Shown piece by piece: positions 1 to 9,231 of a DNA stretch of 9,231 bases; position 1 is the stretch's first letter; every line of letters begins with the position of its first letter. The notes beneath the pieces are model-generated. The model saw only the letters and a program-made list of their open reading frames with translations. It searched no databases and was not told where the DNA came from. The stretch is from an uncultured Pseudomonadota bacterium. GTDB lineage: Bacteria > Pseudomonadota > Gammaproteobacteria > Burkholderiales > SG8-39. A program made the position numbers and the translations under genes. Location of the stretch: assembly GCA_903895005.1 (NCBI GenBank), contig CAITSH010000077.1:1-9231 (forward strand), in the 5' to 3' direction.

Positions 1-1
1 A

Positions 2-1294
2 ATCGTTGGGCAGATGCAACACGATCTGTTCCATGTATACACTGTCGATCAGCATATTCTGACTGTGGTCAGGAACCTGCGACGCTTTACCATGCTCGAA
101 TTTGCGCACGAATATCCCCTTTGCAGTCGGCTAATCTCGGGGTTTGATCGACATTGGATTCTTTACATCGCCGCGCTATTTCACGACATAGCGAAAGGTC
201 GCGGCGGCGATCACTCTAAGCTTGGCAAATCGGACGCGCGTCTATTCTGCAGGCAGCATGGCATCAGCCGTGATGATGCTTCGCTGGTTGAGTTCCTTGT
301 GGAACACCACTTGACCATGTCTTCTGTCGCTCAGAAGCAGGATCTTTCCGATCCGGACACCATCGAAAAATTCGCACGCCTGGTGCAGACCGAACGAAGA
401 CTTATATCCCTTTATCTTCTGACCGTAGCGGATGTCCGTGGAACTAGTCCTAAGGTTTGGAACGCCTGGAAAGGCAAATTGCTTGAAGATCTCTTCAACG
501 CAACAATCCGCAGTCTGCAGGGTGGCAAATTGAGCAGCGATCAGGGAATGCAGGAACGCCAAGAAGAAGCTTTACGCCTTCTTCGCCTTTATGCGCTTTC
601 GGATACCGTAAAAGACACCCTTTGGAATCAACTTGATGTTGCGTACTTTCTTCGGCACGATGCCCAGGATATCGCTTGGCAGACCAGAACCCTTCACTAC
701 AGGGTTGATTCAGACCGACCGGTGGTTAAAGCGCGTTTGTCCCCGATTGGCGAGGGTCTGCAGGTGATGGTTTACGTAAAGGACCAAAAGGATTTATTCG
801 CCCGGATTTGCGGATACTTTGGTGAAATTAACTTCAATATCGCGGACGCGAAAGTTCACACCACCCGCCACGGATATGCTTTGGACACTTTTCTTGTTCT
901 TGGCCCCGGCAAGGCCCCTCACTATCGGGACATGATCAACCTGATCGAGGACGAACTTTACAGACGCATTTACGAACAGGCCGACCTTCCCTCTCCTGTG
1001 CGTGCCCGCCTTTCGCGGCAACTAAAACATTTTCCGATCACCCCCGAGGTACATATTCGCCCCGACGAGAAGGGACAATATTACCTGCTGTCGATCACGG
1101 CCGGGGATCGCCCCGGACTCCTGTACGGAGTCGCCCGAATACTTAGCCGCTATGAAATCAGCCTGAGAACAGCGCGAATCAATACTCTAGGAGAGCGAGC
1201 AGAGGACGTGTTCGTGATTAGCGGAGAATCGTTGCGCAATCCCCGTGCAGTGTTACTGCTTGAGCAGGATTTACTCGAGCAGCTTCAATCCTGA
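2..1294 (+). CDS. glnD: Bifunctional [protein-PII] uridylyltransferase / uridylyl-removing enzyme, C-terminal part (5' end outside window)
   Basis: GlnD senses glutamine and adds UMP to, or removes it from, the PII signalling proteins, thereby controlling glutamine synthetase and nitrogen gene expression. What is seen is the C-terminal half only. The frame is open to the left edge, where the codons before the first ATG (position 14) read I-V-G-Q and continue the family motif, so that ATG is internal. Counting from it, an HD hydrolase domain covers about residues 1-160, with His7, the His57-Asp58 pair in [17 protein letters not shown] and the conserved [20 protein letters not shown] stretch around 137-154. 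Two ACT domains follow at about 250-300 and 357-425; the second contains the typical [10 protein letters not shown]. In this family the HD domain removes UMP and the ACT domains bind glutamine. The nucleotidyltransferase domain must lie upstream. The stop is TGA at 1292-1294. It converges on def and shares no operon with the other genes here. Identification is near certain. Confidence 0.97.
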   Translation: MVGQMQHDLFHVYTVDQHILTVVRNLRRFTMLEFAHEYPLCSRLISGFDRHWILYIAALFHDIAKGRGGDHSKLGKSDARLFCRQHGISRDDASLVEFLVEHHLTMSSVAQKQDLSDPDTIEKFARLVQTERRLISLYLLTVADVRGTSPKVWNAWKGKLLEDLFNATIRSLQGGKLSSDQGMQERQEEALRLLRLYALSDTVKDTLWNQLDVAYFLRHDAQDIAWQTRTLHYRVDSDRPVVKARLSPIGEGLQVMVYVKDQKDLFARICGYFGEINFNIADAKVHTTRHGYALDTFLVLGPGKAPHYRDMINLIEDELYRRIYEQADLPSPVRARLSRQLKHFPITPEVHIRPDEKGQYYLLSITAGDRPGLLYGVARILSRYEISLRTARINTLGERAEDVFVISGESLRNPRAVLLLEQDLLEQLQS

Positions 1295-1311
1295 AGTCCC
1301 CGTATTTTCAG

Positions 1312-1330
1312 GCAATCTGCATCAGATTGC
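1312..1330 (+). terminator. Hairpin after glnD, weak terminator candidate
   Basis: A perfect 8-base inverted repeat, GCAATCTG and CAGATTGC with a CAT loop, starts 18 bases after the glnD stop. It is the most compact hairpin in the convergent gap. No T tract follows on either strand; the nearest on the plus strand is TTT about 17 bases away. It may slow exonuclease decay of the glnD transcript or assist termination, but it is not a canonical intrinsic terminator. Confidence 0.35.
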
Positions 1331-1366
1331 TGGGCTTGATAGCGGTGTTTAAAGTTACGTTCCTGT

Positions 1367-1410
1367 CCGGTAACGTCACTGCAAAAATGCGATGTGCCGG
1401 AAACGTCAGT
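1367..1410. repeat. Pair of imperfect 14-base direct repeats in the convergent gap
   Basis: CCGGTAACGTCACT at 1367-1380 and CCGGAAACGTCAGT at 1397-1410 match at 12 of 14 positions and start 30 bases apart. The second copy overlaps the end of def and the loop of the def hairpin. No function is evident. It may be chance, or a remnant of a short duplication. Confidence 0.35.
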
Positions 1411-1423
1411 CATCTGGCACATC
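1383..1423 (-). terminator. Probable intrinsic terminator of the smc-to-def operon
   Basis: Read on the minus strand, an 8-base stem GATGTGCC (1423-1416) pairs perfectly with GGCACATC (1398-1391) across a 17-base loop. Three bases later comes TTTTT (1387-1383). The 5' arm encodes Asp-Val-Pro near the end of Def, and the def stop codon lies in the loop. Position at the end of a seven-gene unit and the T tract support termination. The large loop and short T run make it a modest terminator. Confidence 0.55.
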
Positions 1424-1936
1424 CTCCCCTGGGAAAAGCGCTTCAGTAAATCCGAACGAACGGAAATCACGTATCCGCATCGGATACAGAATACCGCGCA
1501 AATGATCGGTTTCGTGCTGGACGACCCTTGCGTGAAAGCCGCTTACCGTTCGATCGATACTCCGTCCGTAAGCGTCAAATCCCGTATAACGAATCCGTTG
1601 GTGGCGCGGCACAATCCCGCGCAATCCCGGCACTGACAAACATCCCTCCCAGCCCTCTTCCATTTGATCGTCCAGCGGAGTTATAACCGGATTTATAAGG
1701 ACTGTGCTCGGCACCTCTTCCGCATCTGGATACCGAGGGTTTACACCTACCCCAAAAATAACGACCTGAAGTCCAATGCCGATTTGAGGCGCAGCAAGCC
1801 CCGCGCCGTTGAGGTGGGCCATCGTGTCGCGCATATCATCGAGAAGCGAATGTAACTCCGGCATGTCAAACGCCTCGATCGGGCGTGCCTCCGTCAACAG
1901 CCTCGGATCCCCCATGCGAAGAACCGGCCTTATCAT
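1406..1936 (-). CDS. def: Peptide deformylase
   Basis: Def is a metalloenzyme that removes the N-formyl group from the initiator methionine of nascent proteins at the ribosome. All three family motifs are intact in 176 residues, a normal length: GAGLAAPQ (residues 44-51), EGCLS (97-101) and QHETDH (140-145). Cys99, His141 and His145 should bind the metal, and Glu142 is the catalytic base. The [16 protein letters not shown] and [10 protein letters not shown] stretches resemble the deformylase type I know from Xanthomonas, rather than E. coli Def. The start ATG overlaps the mtnP stop as ATGA, and AAAAGG lies 7 bases upstream, so the start is well supported. It is the last gene of the minus-strand operon. 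Its neighbour is not fmt, the usual partner of the main deformylase gene, so this may be a second copy in the genome; that is inference. Confidence 0.96.
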   Translation of the reverse strand: MIRPVLRMGDPRLLTEARPIEAFDMPELHSLLDDMRDTMAHLNGAGLAAPQIGIGLQVVIFGVGVNPRYPDAEEVPSTVLINPVITPLDDQMEEGWEGCLSVPGLRGIVPRHQRIRYTGFDAYGRSIDRTVSGFHARVVQHETDHLRGILYPMRIRDFRSFGFTEALFPGEDVPDD

Positions 1937-2667
1937 GCGCAGACCTTTTCAATAACACGCCTCACTCGTGACATAGACTGTTGAAGGATTTCCTCTATGC
2001 GTGCGAATTCGATCGCATTTATGCTGTCACCGCGTCCTGCGGAATGATTCACCACGACCGCAATGGTCGCGTAACGTAGTCCGAGTTCACGGGCGAGGAC
2101 GGCCTCAGGCATGCCGGTCATTCCTACGATGTCAGCGCCGTCACGCTCAAGCCTGTCCACTTCTGCCGCCGTCTCGAGCCGTGGTCCCTGCGTAGCGGCA
2201 TAAACAGCACCGTCGACGATTTTTTCGTCGCAGGCGATCGCCGCTTGCAGCAATCGACGCCGCATTTCTGGCGAATACGGGTGGGTAAAGTCGATATGGT
2301 TCACCGGAGCTTCACCGCCGTCAAAAAACGTCTGACGCCTCCCCCAGGTGTAGTCAATGAGTTGGTGGGGCACGGTGAGAATCCCGGGACCAAGGTCGGC
2401 GCGTATTCCGCCGACAGAAGCGACTGACACGATTTCAGTGACTCCTTCCGCCTTGAGCGCCCAGATGTTTGCACGATAATTGACCTCGTGAGGCGGGATT
2501 GTATGTCCGTAACCGTGCCGGGCGAGGAAAGCGACTTCACAAGCGCCGATGCTGCCAAAGGTAATCGGGCCTGACGGCTCTCCATACGGCGTTCGTACCG
2601 CGCGGTGGTGTGTCGTTTGCAGGCTGGCCAACTGTGTCAGGCCGCTTCCGCCGATAATCGCGAGCAT
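1933..2667 (-). CDS. mtnP: S-methyl-5'-thioinosine phosphorylase (MTAP/PNP family)
   Basis: This 244-residue enzyme belongs to the methylthioadenosine/purine nucleoside phosphorylase family, which uses phosphate to split a nucleoside into base and sugar-1-phosphate. Visible motifs are the phosphate loop GGSG (residues 6-9), RHG (50-52), [10 protein letters not shown] (63-72), [11 protein letters not shown] (159-169) and [16 protein letters not shown] (182-197). At the purine-recognition site it reads [10 protein letters not shown] with Asn207, where adenine-specific human MTAP has Asp. Asn favours 6-oxopurines, so I call it the methylthioinosine type described in Pseudomonas rather than MTAP. 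The likely products are hypoxanthine and methylthioribose-1-phosphate. I chose the ATG at 2667 because AAGGA lies 6 bases upstream and the protein then starts MLAIIGGSG as in the family. A longer start at 2709 would lie inside hpt. The hpt stop overlaps this start by one base, which couples it to the enzyme that uses its product. The symbol is that of the family. Confidence 0.9.
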   Translation of the reverse strand: MLAIIGGSGLTQLASLQTTHHRAVRTPYGEPSGPITFGSIGACEVAFLARHGYGHTIPPHEVNYRANIWALKAEGVTEIVSVASVGGIRADLGPGILTVPHQLIDYTWGRRQTFFDGGEAPVNHIDFTHPYSPEMRRRLLQAAIACDEKIVDGAVYAATQGPRLETAAEVDRLERDGADIVGMTGMPEAVLARELGLRYATIAVVVNHSAGRGDSINAIEFARIEEILQQSMSRVRRVIEKVCA

Positions 2668-3215
2668 CAGGAATCCTTCTTCGCATAGATGGCAGGGAGG
2701 TTCCGCCATGCGCCATGAGCATCCATGCCGCAGCCGAACACAAATCGATTGGGAATTGTCAGTCCCACAAAGTCAGCGAGAATAGGCTTGGGCATACCGT
2801 TGTCTTTGTCGGTTAGTACTGCGGTAAGGCATTCGACGGCGCCCATCGCAATGACGCGCTCTTTGATTGCGAACATGGTATCGCCGCCGTCCAAAATGTC
2901 GTCCAAAACCAGCACCACGCGGCCCATAACGTTTTCGCGCGGGGCGGCGCGCCAGGTTATTCCCCCACCGGTCAGCGCATCGCCGTATCGGGATGCATGG
3001 ATGAAATCGAACTCAACTGGGAAGCGCAACTTTGGGAGCAGGTTGCCCGCAAAATATACGGAGCCCCCCATTACCGCCAGAATCAGTGGGTATTTGTCTT
3101 TCAGCGCTGCACTGATTTCCCCGGCCATTCGTGCAATGGCATCAAGCACTGCCTCTTCGCTGAAAACGAGTTCGGCCTCACTCAACATCTTCCACGCCTC
3201 TCTGGCGTCGAGCAT
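2667..3215 (-). CDS. hpt: Hypoxanthine-guanine phosphoribosyltransferase
   Basis: Hpt joins hypoxanthine or guanine to PRPP, giving IMP or GMP, in cytoplasmic purine salvage. The 182-residue protein carries the PRPP-binding motif VVLVLDDILDGGDTM (residues 100-114), with the acidic pair Asp105-Asp106 and the GGDT phosphate loop. It also has the mobile-loop segment HASRYGDALTGGG (73-85) and the C-terminal base-binding stretch PNRFVFGCGMD (155-165) followed by GAWRNLPAIYA (168-178). The length is normal for a bacterial type I enzyme. The start ATG at 3215 overlaps the galU stop by one base (TGATG), with GAGAGG 12 bases upstream, and its own stop overlaps the mtnP start the same way. Being co-translated with a methylthioinosine phosphorylase suggests hypoxanthine from polyamine-derived methylthioadenosine is a main substrate; that is inference. 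A xanthine-preferring enzyme cannot be excluded from sequence alone. Confidence 0.93.
   Translation of the reverse strand: MLDAREAWKMLSEAELVFSEEAVLDAIARMAGEISAALKDKYPLILAVMGGSVYFAGNLLPKLRFPVEFDFIHASRYGDALTGGGITWRAAPRENVMGRVVLVLDDILDGGDTMFAIKERVIAMGAVECLTAVLTDKDNGMPKPILADFVGLTIPNRFVFGCGMDAHGAWRNLPAIYAKKDS
2668..2684 (-). promoter_or_regulatory. Ribosome binding site deciding the mtnP start
   Basis: On the minus strand, GAAGAAGGA followed by TTCCTG leads directly into ATG at 2667. This strong Shine-Dalgarno match, together with the one-base overlap with the hpt stop (TGATG), selects this start over the ATG 42 bases upstream. Confidence 0.7.
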
Positions 3216-4087
3216 CAGTATTCGATGCCTCTCAGATAGGTGTTGAACTCGGCTCCTACCTCAGGGTGCTTTCTTGCATACGCGATTGTCGCTTGCAGAT
3301 ATCCCATTTTTGATCCGCAGTCATAGCGAACACCGTTGAACCGGTACGCCAGAACCCGTTCCTCTGACAACAGCGACGCAATGGCGTCTGTCAACTGGAT
3401 CTCTCCGCCGGCCCCCGGCTTTGCCCGTTCAAGGTGATGGAAAATTCGAGGCGTAAGAATGTAGCGGCCAACGACAGCGAGGTTGGACGGCGCGGATTCT
3501 GGTGAGGGTTTTTCAACGATACTTTGAACTTCGCCGAGGTCGCCGCGCACGCGTGCCACTTTCACCATGCCGTATTGGCGGCTCTGCGAAATCGGTATTT
3601 CCTGAACCCCAAGCAAGGAACACTGTTCAGTTTCGAACACGCCAGTCATCTGACTTACGATCGGTACGTCCCCGTCGATCAGGTCATCGGCAAGGATTAC
3701 TGCGAAAGGCTCGTCCTGGATAACCGGTTTTGCGCACAGGACGGCATGCCCCAAACCGAGGGCCTCAGCCTGCCGAATATAAATACAGTTGACATGCGCA
3801 GGCAGAATTCCTTGAACCAGCGCCAACAATTCGGCCTTTCCCCTTGCTGCCAGTTCCGCTTCGATTTCATAAGCCTTGTCAAAATGATCTTCAATTGCGC
3901 GTTTGTTACGACCCGTGATGAAAACCATATCAGTAATTCCGGCAGCCACCGCTTCTTCGACCGCGTACTGGATCAGCGGTTTGTCCACAATCGGCATCAT
4001 TTCCTTAGGGCTTGCCTTGGTTGCTGGCAAGAATCGGCTGCCCATGCCCGCTACCGGGAAAACGGCTTTGGTAATTTTTTGCAACAT
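3215..4087 (-). CDS. galU: UTP-glucose-1-phosphate uridylyltransferase
   Basis: GalU makes UDP-glucose from UTP and glucose-1-phosphate, supplying lipopolysaccharide, capsule and other glycan synthesis. The 290-residue protein is full length and shows the nucleotide-binding signature [20 protein letters not shown] (residues 11-30), where Ser17 replaces the more common Thr. Other motifs are the metal-binding ADD (133-135), VEKP (191-194), GEIQLTDAI (228-236) and [15 protein letters not shown] (252-266). All fit GalU better than the related glucose-1-phosphate thymidylyltransferases. The ATG at 4087 has AAGGGG just upstream in a 9-base gap after ligA. The stop overlaps the hpt start by one base. 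It sits between DNA-replication and purine-salvage genes, so there is no pathway link to its neighbours beyond shared expression. Confidence 0.97.
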   Translation of the reverse strand: MLQKITKAVFPVAGMGSRFLPATKASPKEMMPIVDKPLIQYAVEEAVAAGITDMVFITGRNKRAIEDHFDKAYEIEAELAARGKAELLALVQGILPAHVNCIYIRQAEALGLGHAVLCAKPVIQDEPFAVILADDLIDGDVPIVSQMTGVFETEQCSLLGVQEIPISQSRQYGMVKVARVRGDLGEVQSIVEKPSPESAPSNLAVVGRYILTPRIFHHLERAKPGAGGEIQLTDAIASLLSEERVLAYRFNGVRYDCGSKMGYLQATIAYARKHPEVGAEFNTYLRGIEY

Positions 4088-4096
4088 GTTCCCCTT
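4088..4096 (-). promoter_or_regulatory. Ribosome binding site of galU
   Basis: The whole ligA-galU gap reads AAGGGGAAC on the minus strand, immediately before the galU ATG. The purine run is a good anti-Shine-Dalgarno match at short spacing. It is the clearest ribosome binding site in the block besides that of mtnP. Confidence 0.65.
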
Positions 4097-7284
<3,188 letters not shown>

Positions 7285-7286
7285 TT

Positions 7287-7316
7287 CCGGGAACTCATGC
7301 GAGAACGGGTTCCCGG
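7287..7316 (-). promoter_or_regulatory. Inverted repeat across the smc stop and zipA start, possible coupling hairpin
   Basis: On the minus strand, CCGGGAAC (7316-7309) and GTTCCCGG (7294-7287) form a perfect GC-rich 8-base stem with a 14-base loop. The loop ends with the smc stop codon TGA, and the 3' arm ends two bases before the zipA ATG. The only purine-rich bases near that start, GGAA, lie partly in the stem. The structure could hold back zipA initiation until ribosomes finishing smc open it. Function is inference; a perfect repeat of this size can also occur by chance in 9 kb. Confidence 0.45.
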
Positions 7317-9231
7317 CGCTCGTCCGCGAGTCTTAACGCCTGTTCCATGTCCACGGCAACGACACGTGAAACACCGGACTCCTGCATTGTTACGCCGACC
7401 AGCTGGGATGCCAGTTCCATGGTGATTTTATTATGGCTGATAAATACAAATTGCGTGCCGGAGGACATTTTCCGCACAAGTTCACAGAACCGCTCGGTGT
7501 TGGAGTCATCCAGAGGGGCGTCCACCTCGTCAAGAAGGCAGAACGGTGCGGGATTCAGTTGGAACATGGAGAAAACCAAAGCAATGGCTGTGAGCGCCTT
7601 TTCCCCGCCCGATAGCAGGTGGATGGAGGCGTTCTTCTTTCCAGGGGGATGCGCCATCACCTGTATGCCGGCATCGAGAATTTCTTCCCCGGTCATGATC
7701 AGCTTTGCTTCGCCGCCGCCAAACAGCGTCGGGAACATGGTTCCGAAATGCATGTTGACGGTGTCAAATGTCTGCTGAAGAAGTTCGCGTGTTTCCCGGT
7801 CGATCTTGCGTATCGCGTTCTCCAGCGTTGCGAGCGCTTCGGCAAGATCGGCCGATTGCGAGTCGAGAAAGTTCTTGCGCTCGCGATTCTGCGTTAGCTC
7901 GTCTAGGGCGGCCATGTTGACGGCGCCGAGTTCGGCAATCGCGTTCGTAAGACGGGTTATCTCGCCTTGCAGCGGCGCGCCCTTCTGGCCCGGTTCAAGG
8001 GTTGACGCAAGCGCAACCTCGTCCGCTCCGGCTTCAAACAACTGGTTCGCGAATTGCTCGTATGCAAGCCGCCCAGCTTGCTCCTTCAGTTTGAGATCGC
8101 CGATACGTTCACGCATCGGGTCGAGCTTCTGTTCGGACTCGATTCGCTGGGCTTCGGCGGTGCGTAAACCGGCGGATACGGATTCCTGCTGGTCGCGAGC
8201 CGCTGCAAGGGCCTGCTCCCGCACCAGTTTGGCTTCTAGTGCAATCTGCAGTTGCTCCTTTTGCGCTGCATCGGATAGCGTGGAAATTTCTTGCTGAAAA
8301 TCTTGCGTTTGCTTTTCCGCATTGGCGATTTGTTCGACCAGATTTTTCGACAAAACCTCTATTTCGCTTATCTTTGAGGCGCATTCACGTTGATTGAATA
8401 GGGCCTGTTGCTGTTCGCGTTCCGCCTGTTGAATGGCGCTACGTTGCGTCGCAAGTGCTGCTTCGGCGTCTTGGAATGCTGCTTGTACGGCTTCGAGAGC
8501 TTCATGAAGGCTGTCAATCTGGGCCTGAATCTGCTCAAGTTTGCCTTCCGCCTCGGACTGGGACACCTGTTCTGATTGTTTTTGCTGGATGATCTCAGCC
8601 AATTCAAGGCTGATTTGGCGGCCACGCTCCGACACCCGCTCGGCGTTTTGCGTAAGCCGCACATGCTCAAGTTGCAAAAGGTGGCCTTGCTGGCGTGCAT
8701 CGCCCAGTTGCCGGCGCAGTTGTACCTGCCGGTCCTGGCAGGCAGAGACGCTGGCCTCGGCCTGTCCAAGAGCTGTCCGCAGGGTTTCGAGCTCGGATTT
8801 ACGCATTCCGCAATCAGCAGTAAGCGATTCGATCTCCCTTTGCCGCGCGAGTATTCCGGTATCTGCGGGGTCGGGCGCGTGAAAAGTAATGCCTTGACGT
8901 CCGAATTGATGCCCATCGCGATTAACCAACACGTCGCCAAGGGGTAAAGCAAGCCGCGTCATCAACCGCGGGACCCCCTCTACCGCAAAAAAGCCGTCTA
9001 GCCAGCCCTCAATCAACGGGGCAATCGACGGATCTGAAAACCTGACGTAGCCGGCAAGCGGTGGGAATTCCCCATCCGTTAGCCCGACGAGGCTGCCACC
9101 CACGGCAAATACGCTTAATTTTGCGGGAGGAGGACTGTCCAGAAGTTGCTGAATCTGGTCGGGATCCGCAAGTTGGATGGCGTGCAGCTTTTCGCGCAGC
9201 ACCGACTCAACCGCATTTTCCCAGCCCGGCT
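7295..9231 (-). CDS. smc: Chromosome partition protein Smc, C-terminal half (5' end outside window)
   Basis: Smc forms ring-shaped ATPase dimers that organise and segregate the chromosome. The window holds the part from the hinge to the end. The frame is open past the right edge: upstream of a GTG at 9202 it reads P-G-W-E-N-A-V-E-S, the usual hinge entry, so that GTG encodes an internal Val. Numbering from it, the hinge spans about 1-110 (VFAVGGSLVGLTDGEFPPLAGYVRF downstream to GRQGITFHAP). A long Gln/Glu/Ala-rich coiled coil runs from about 115 to 480. The C-terminal ATPase head follows, with HFGTMFPTLFGGGEA, the ABC signature LSGGE (530-534), Walker B FCLLDEVD with Asp558-Glu559, the D-loop APLDDSN and the switch His in FISHNK. 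The N-terminal head with Walker A lies outside. The protein ends 10 bases before zipA. Certain as Smc. Confidence 0.97.
   Translation of the reverse strand, partial: PGWENAVESVLREKLHAIQLADPDQIQQLLDSPPPAKLSVFAVGGSLVGLTDGEFPPLAGYVRFSDPSIAPLIEGWLDGFFAVEGVPRLMTRLALPLGDVLVNRDGHQFGRQGITFHAPDPADTGILARQREIESLTADCGMRKSELETLRTALGQAEASVSACQDRQVQLRRQLGDARQQGHLLQLEHVRLTQNAERVSERGRQISLELAEIIQQKQSEQVSQSEAEGKLEQIQAQIDSLHEALEAVQAAFQDAEAALATQRSAIQQAEREQQQALFNQRECASKISEIEVLSKNLVEQIANAEKQTQDFQQEISTLSDAAQKEQLQIALEAKLVREQALAAARDQQESVSAGLRTAEAQRIESEQKLDPMRERIGDLKLKEQAGRLAYEQFANQLFEAGADEVALASTLEPGQKGAPLQGEITRLTNAIAELGAVNMAALDELTQNRERKNFLDSQSADLAEALATLENAIRKIDRETRELLQQTFDTVNMHFGTMFPTLFGGGEAKLIMTGEEILDAGIQVMAHPPGKKNASIHLLSGGEKALTAIALVFSMFQLNPAPFCLLDEVDAPLDDSNTERFCELVRKMSSGTQFVFISHNKITMELASQLVGVTMQESGVSRVVAVDMEQALRLADERREPVLA

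Noticed and set aside
14..16. ATG as the start of the glnD-like gene
   Set aside because: The frame is open to the left edge and the preceding residues continue the GlnD motif. The protein also lacks its N-terminal catalytic domain, so this Met is internal.
2668..2709. Longer mtnP starting at an ATG at 2709
   Set aside because: It would add 14 residues (MAEPPCHLCEEGFL) foreign to the family and lie inside hpt, while the ATG at 2667 has a strong ribosome binding site and the standard stop-start overlap.
2725..3246. 173-codon open frame antisense to hpt
   Set aside because: Its Ser-rich, low-complexity translation is typical of the reverse frame of a real gene, and hpt is intact on the other strand.
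9200..9202. GTG as the start of smc
   Set aside because: Upstream codons read PGWENAVES, the usual entry to the Smc hinge, so the gene continues beyond the window.

Overview
The window looks like core chromosome from a betaproteobacterium. I judge this from the gene families and their order: a GlnD with an HD domain and two ACT domains, an smc-zipA-ligA block, and a ZipA of about 360 residues with an extra domain ahead of its FtsZ-binding domain. I cannot name a genus. Base composition is moderate in GC and even throughout. I see no insertion sequence, integrase, phage gene, CRISPR array, tRNA or rRNA.

Layout. On the plus strand, positions 2-1294 hold the C-terminal half of glnD, which is open at the left edge. 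It converges on a seven-gene minus-strand block that fills the rest of the window. In the order of transcription, right to left, the block is smc (open at the right edge), zipA, ligA, galU, hpt, mtnP and def. The gaps between these genes are 10, 2 and 9 bases, followed by overlaps of 1, 1 and 4 bases. I infer one transcription unit with translational coupling. The 111-base convergent gap at 1295-1405 carries one hairpin after glnD. A second hairpin, followed by five T on the minus strand, begins inside the end of def and is the best candidate terminator of the operon.

Function. The upstream genes act on the chromosome and the septum: Smc condenses DNA, ZipA anchors FtsZ, and LigA seals nicks. 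GalU makes UDP-glucose for envelope glycans. Hpt and MtnP form a salvage pair: MtnP has Asn where adenine-specific methylthioadenosine phosphorylases have Asp, so it probably cleaves methylthioinosine to hypoxanthine, which Hpt converts to IMP. Def removes the formyl group from nascent proteins. GlnD, on the other strand, is the nitrogen-status sensor that modifies PII.

I did not find a clearly new biological system. The points most worth a second look are a perfect inverted repeat across the smc-zipA junction that could couple their translation, a roughly 23-residue insertion in LigA encoded over a dnaX-like slippery heptamer, the coupled mtnP-hpt salvage pair, and the additional domain in ZipA.
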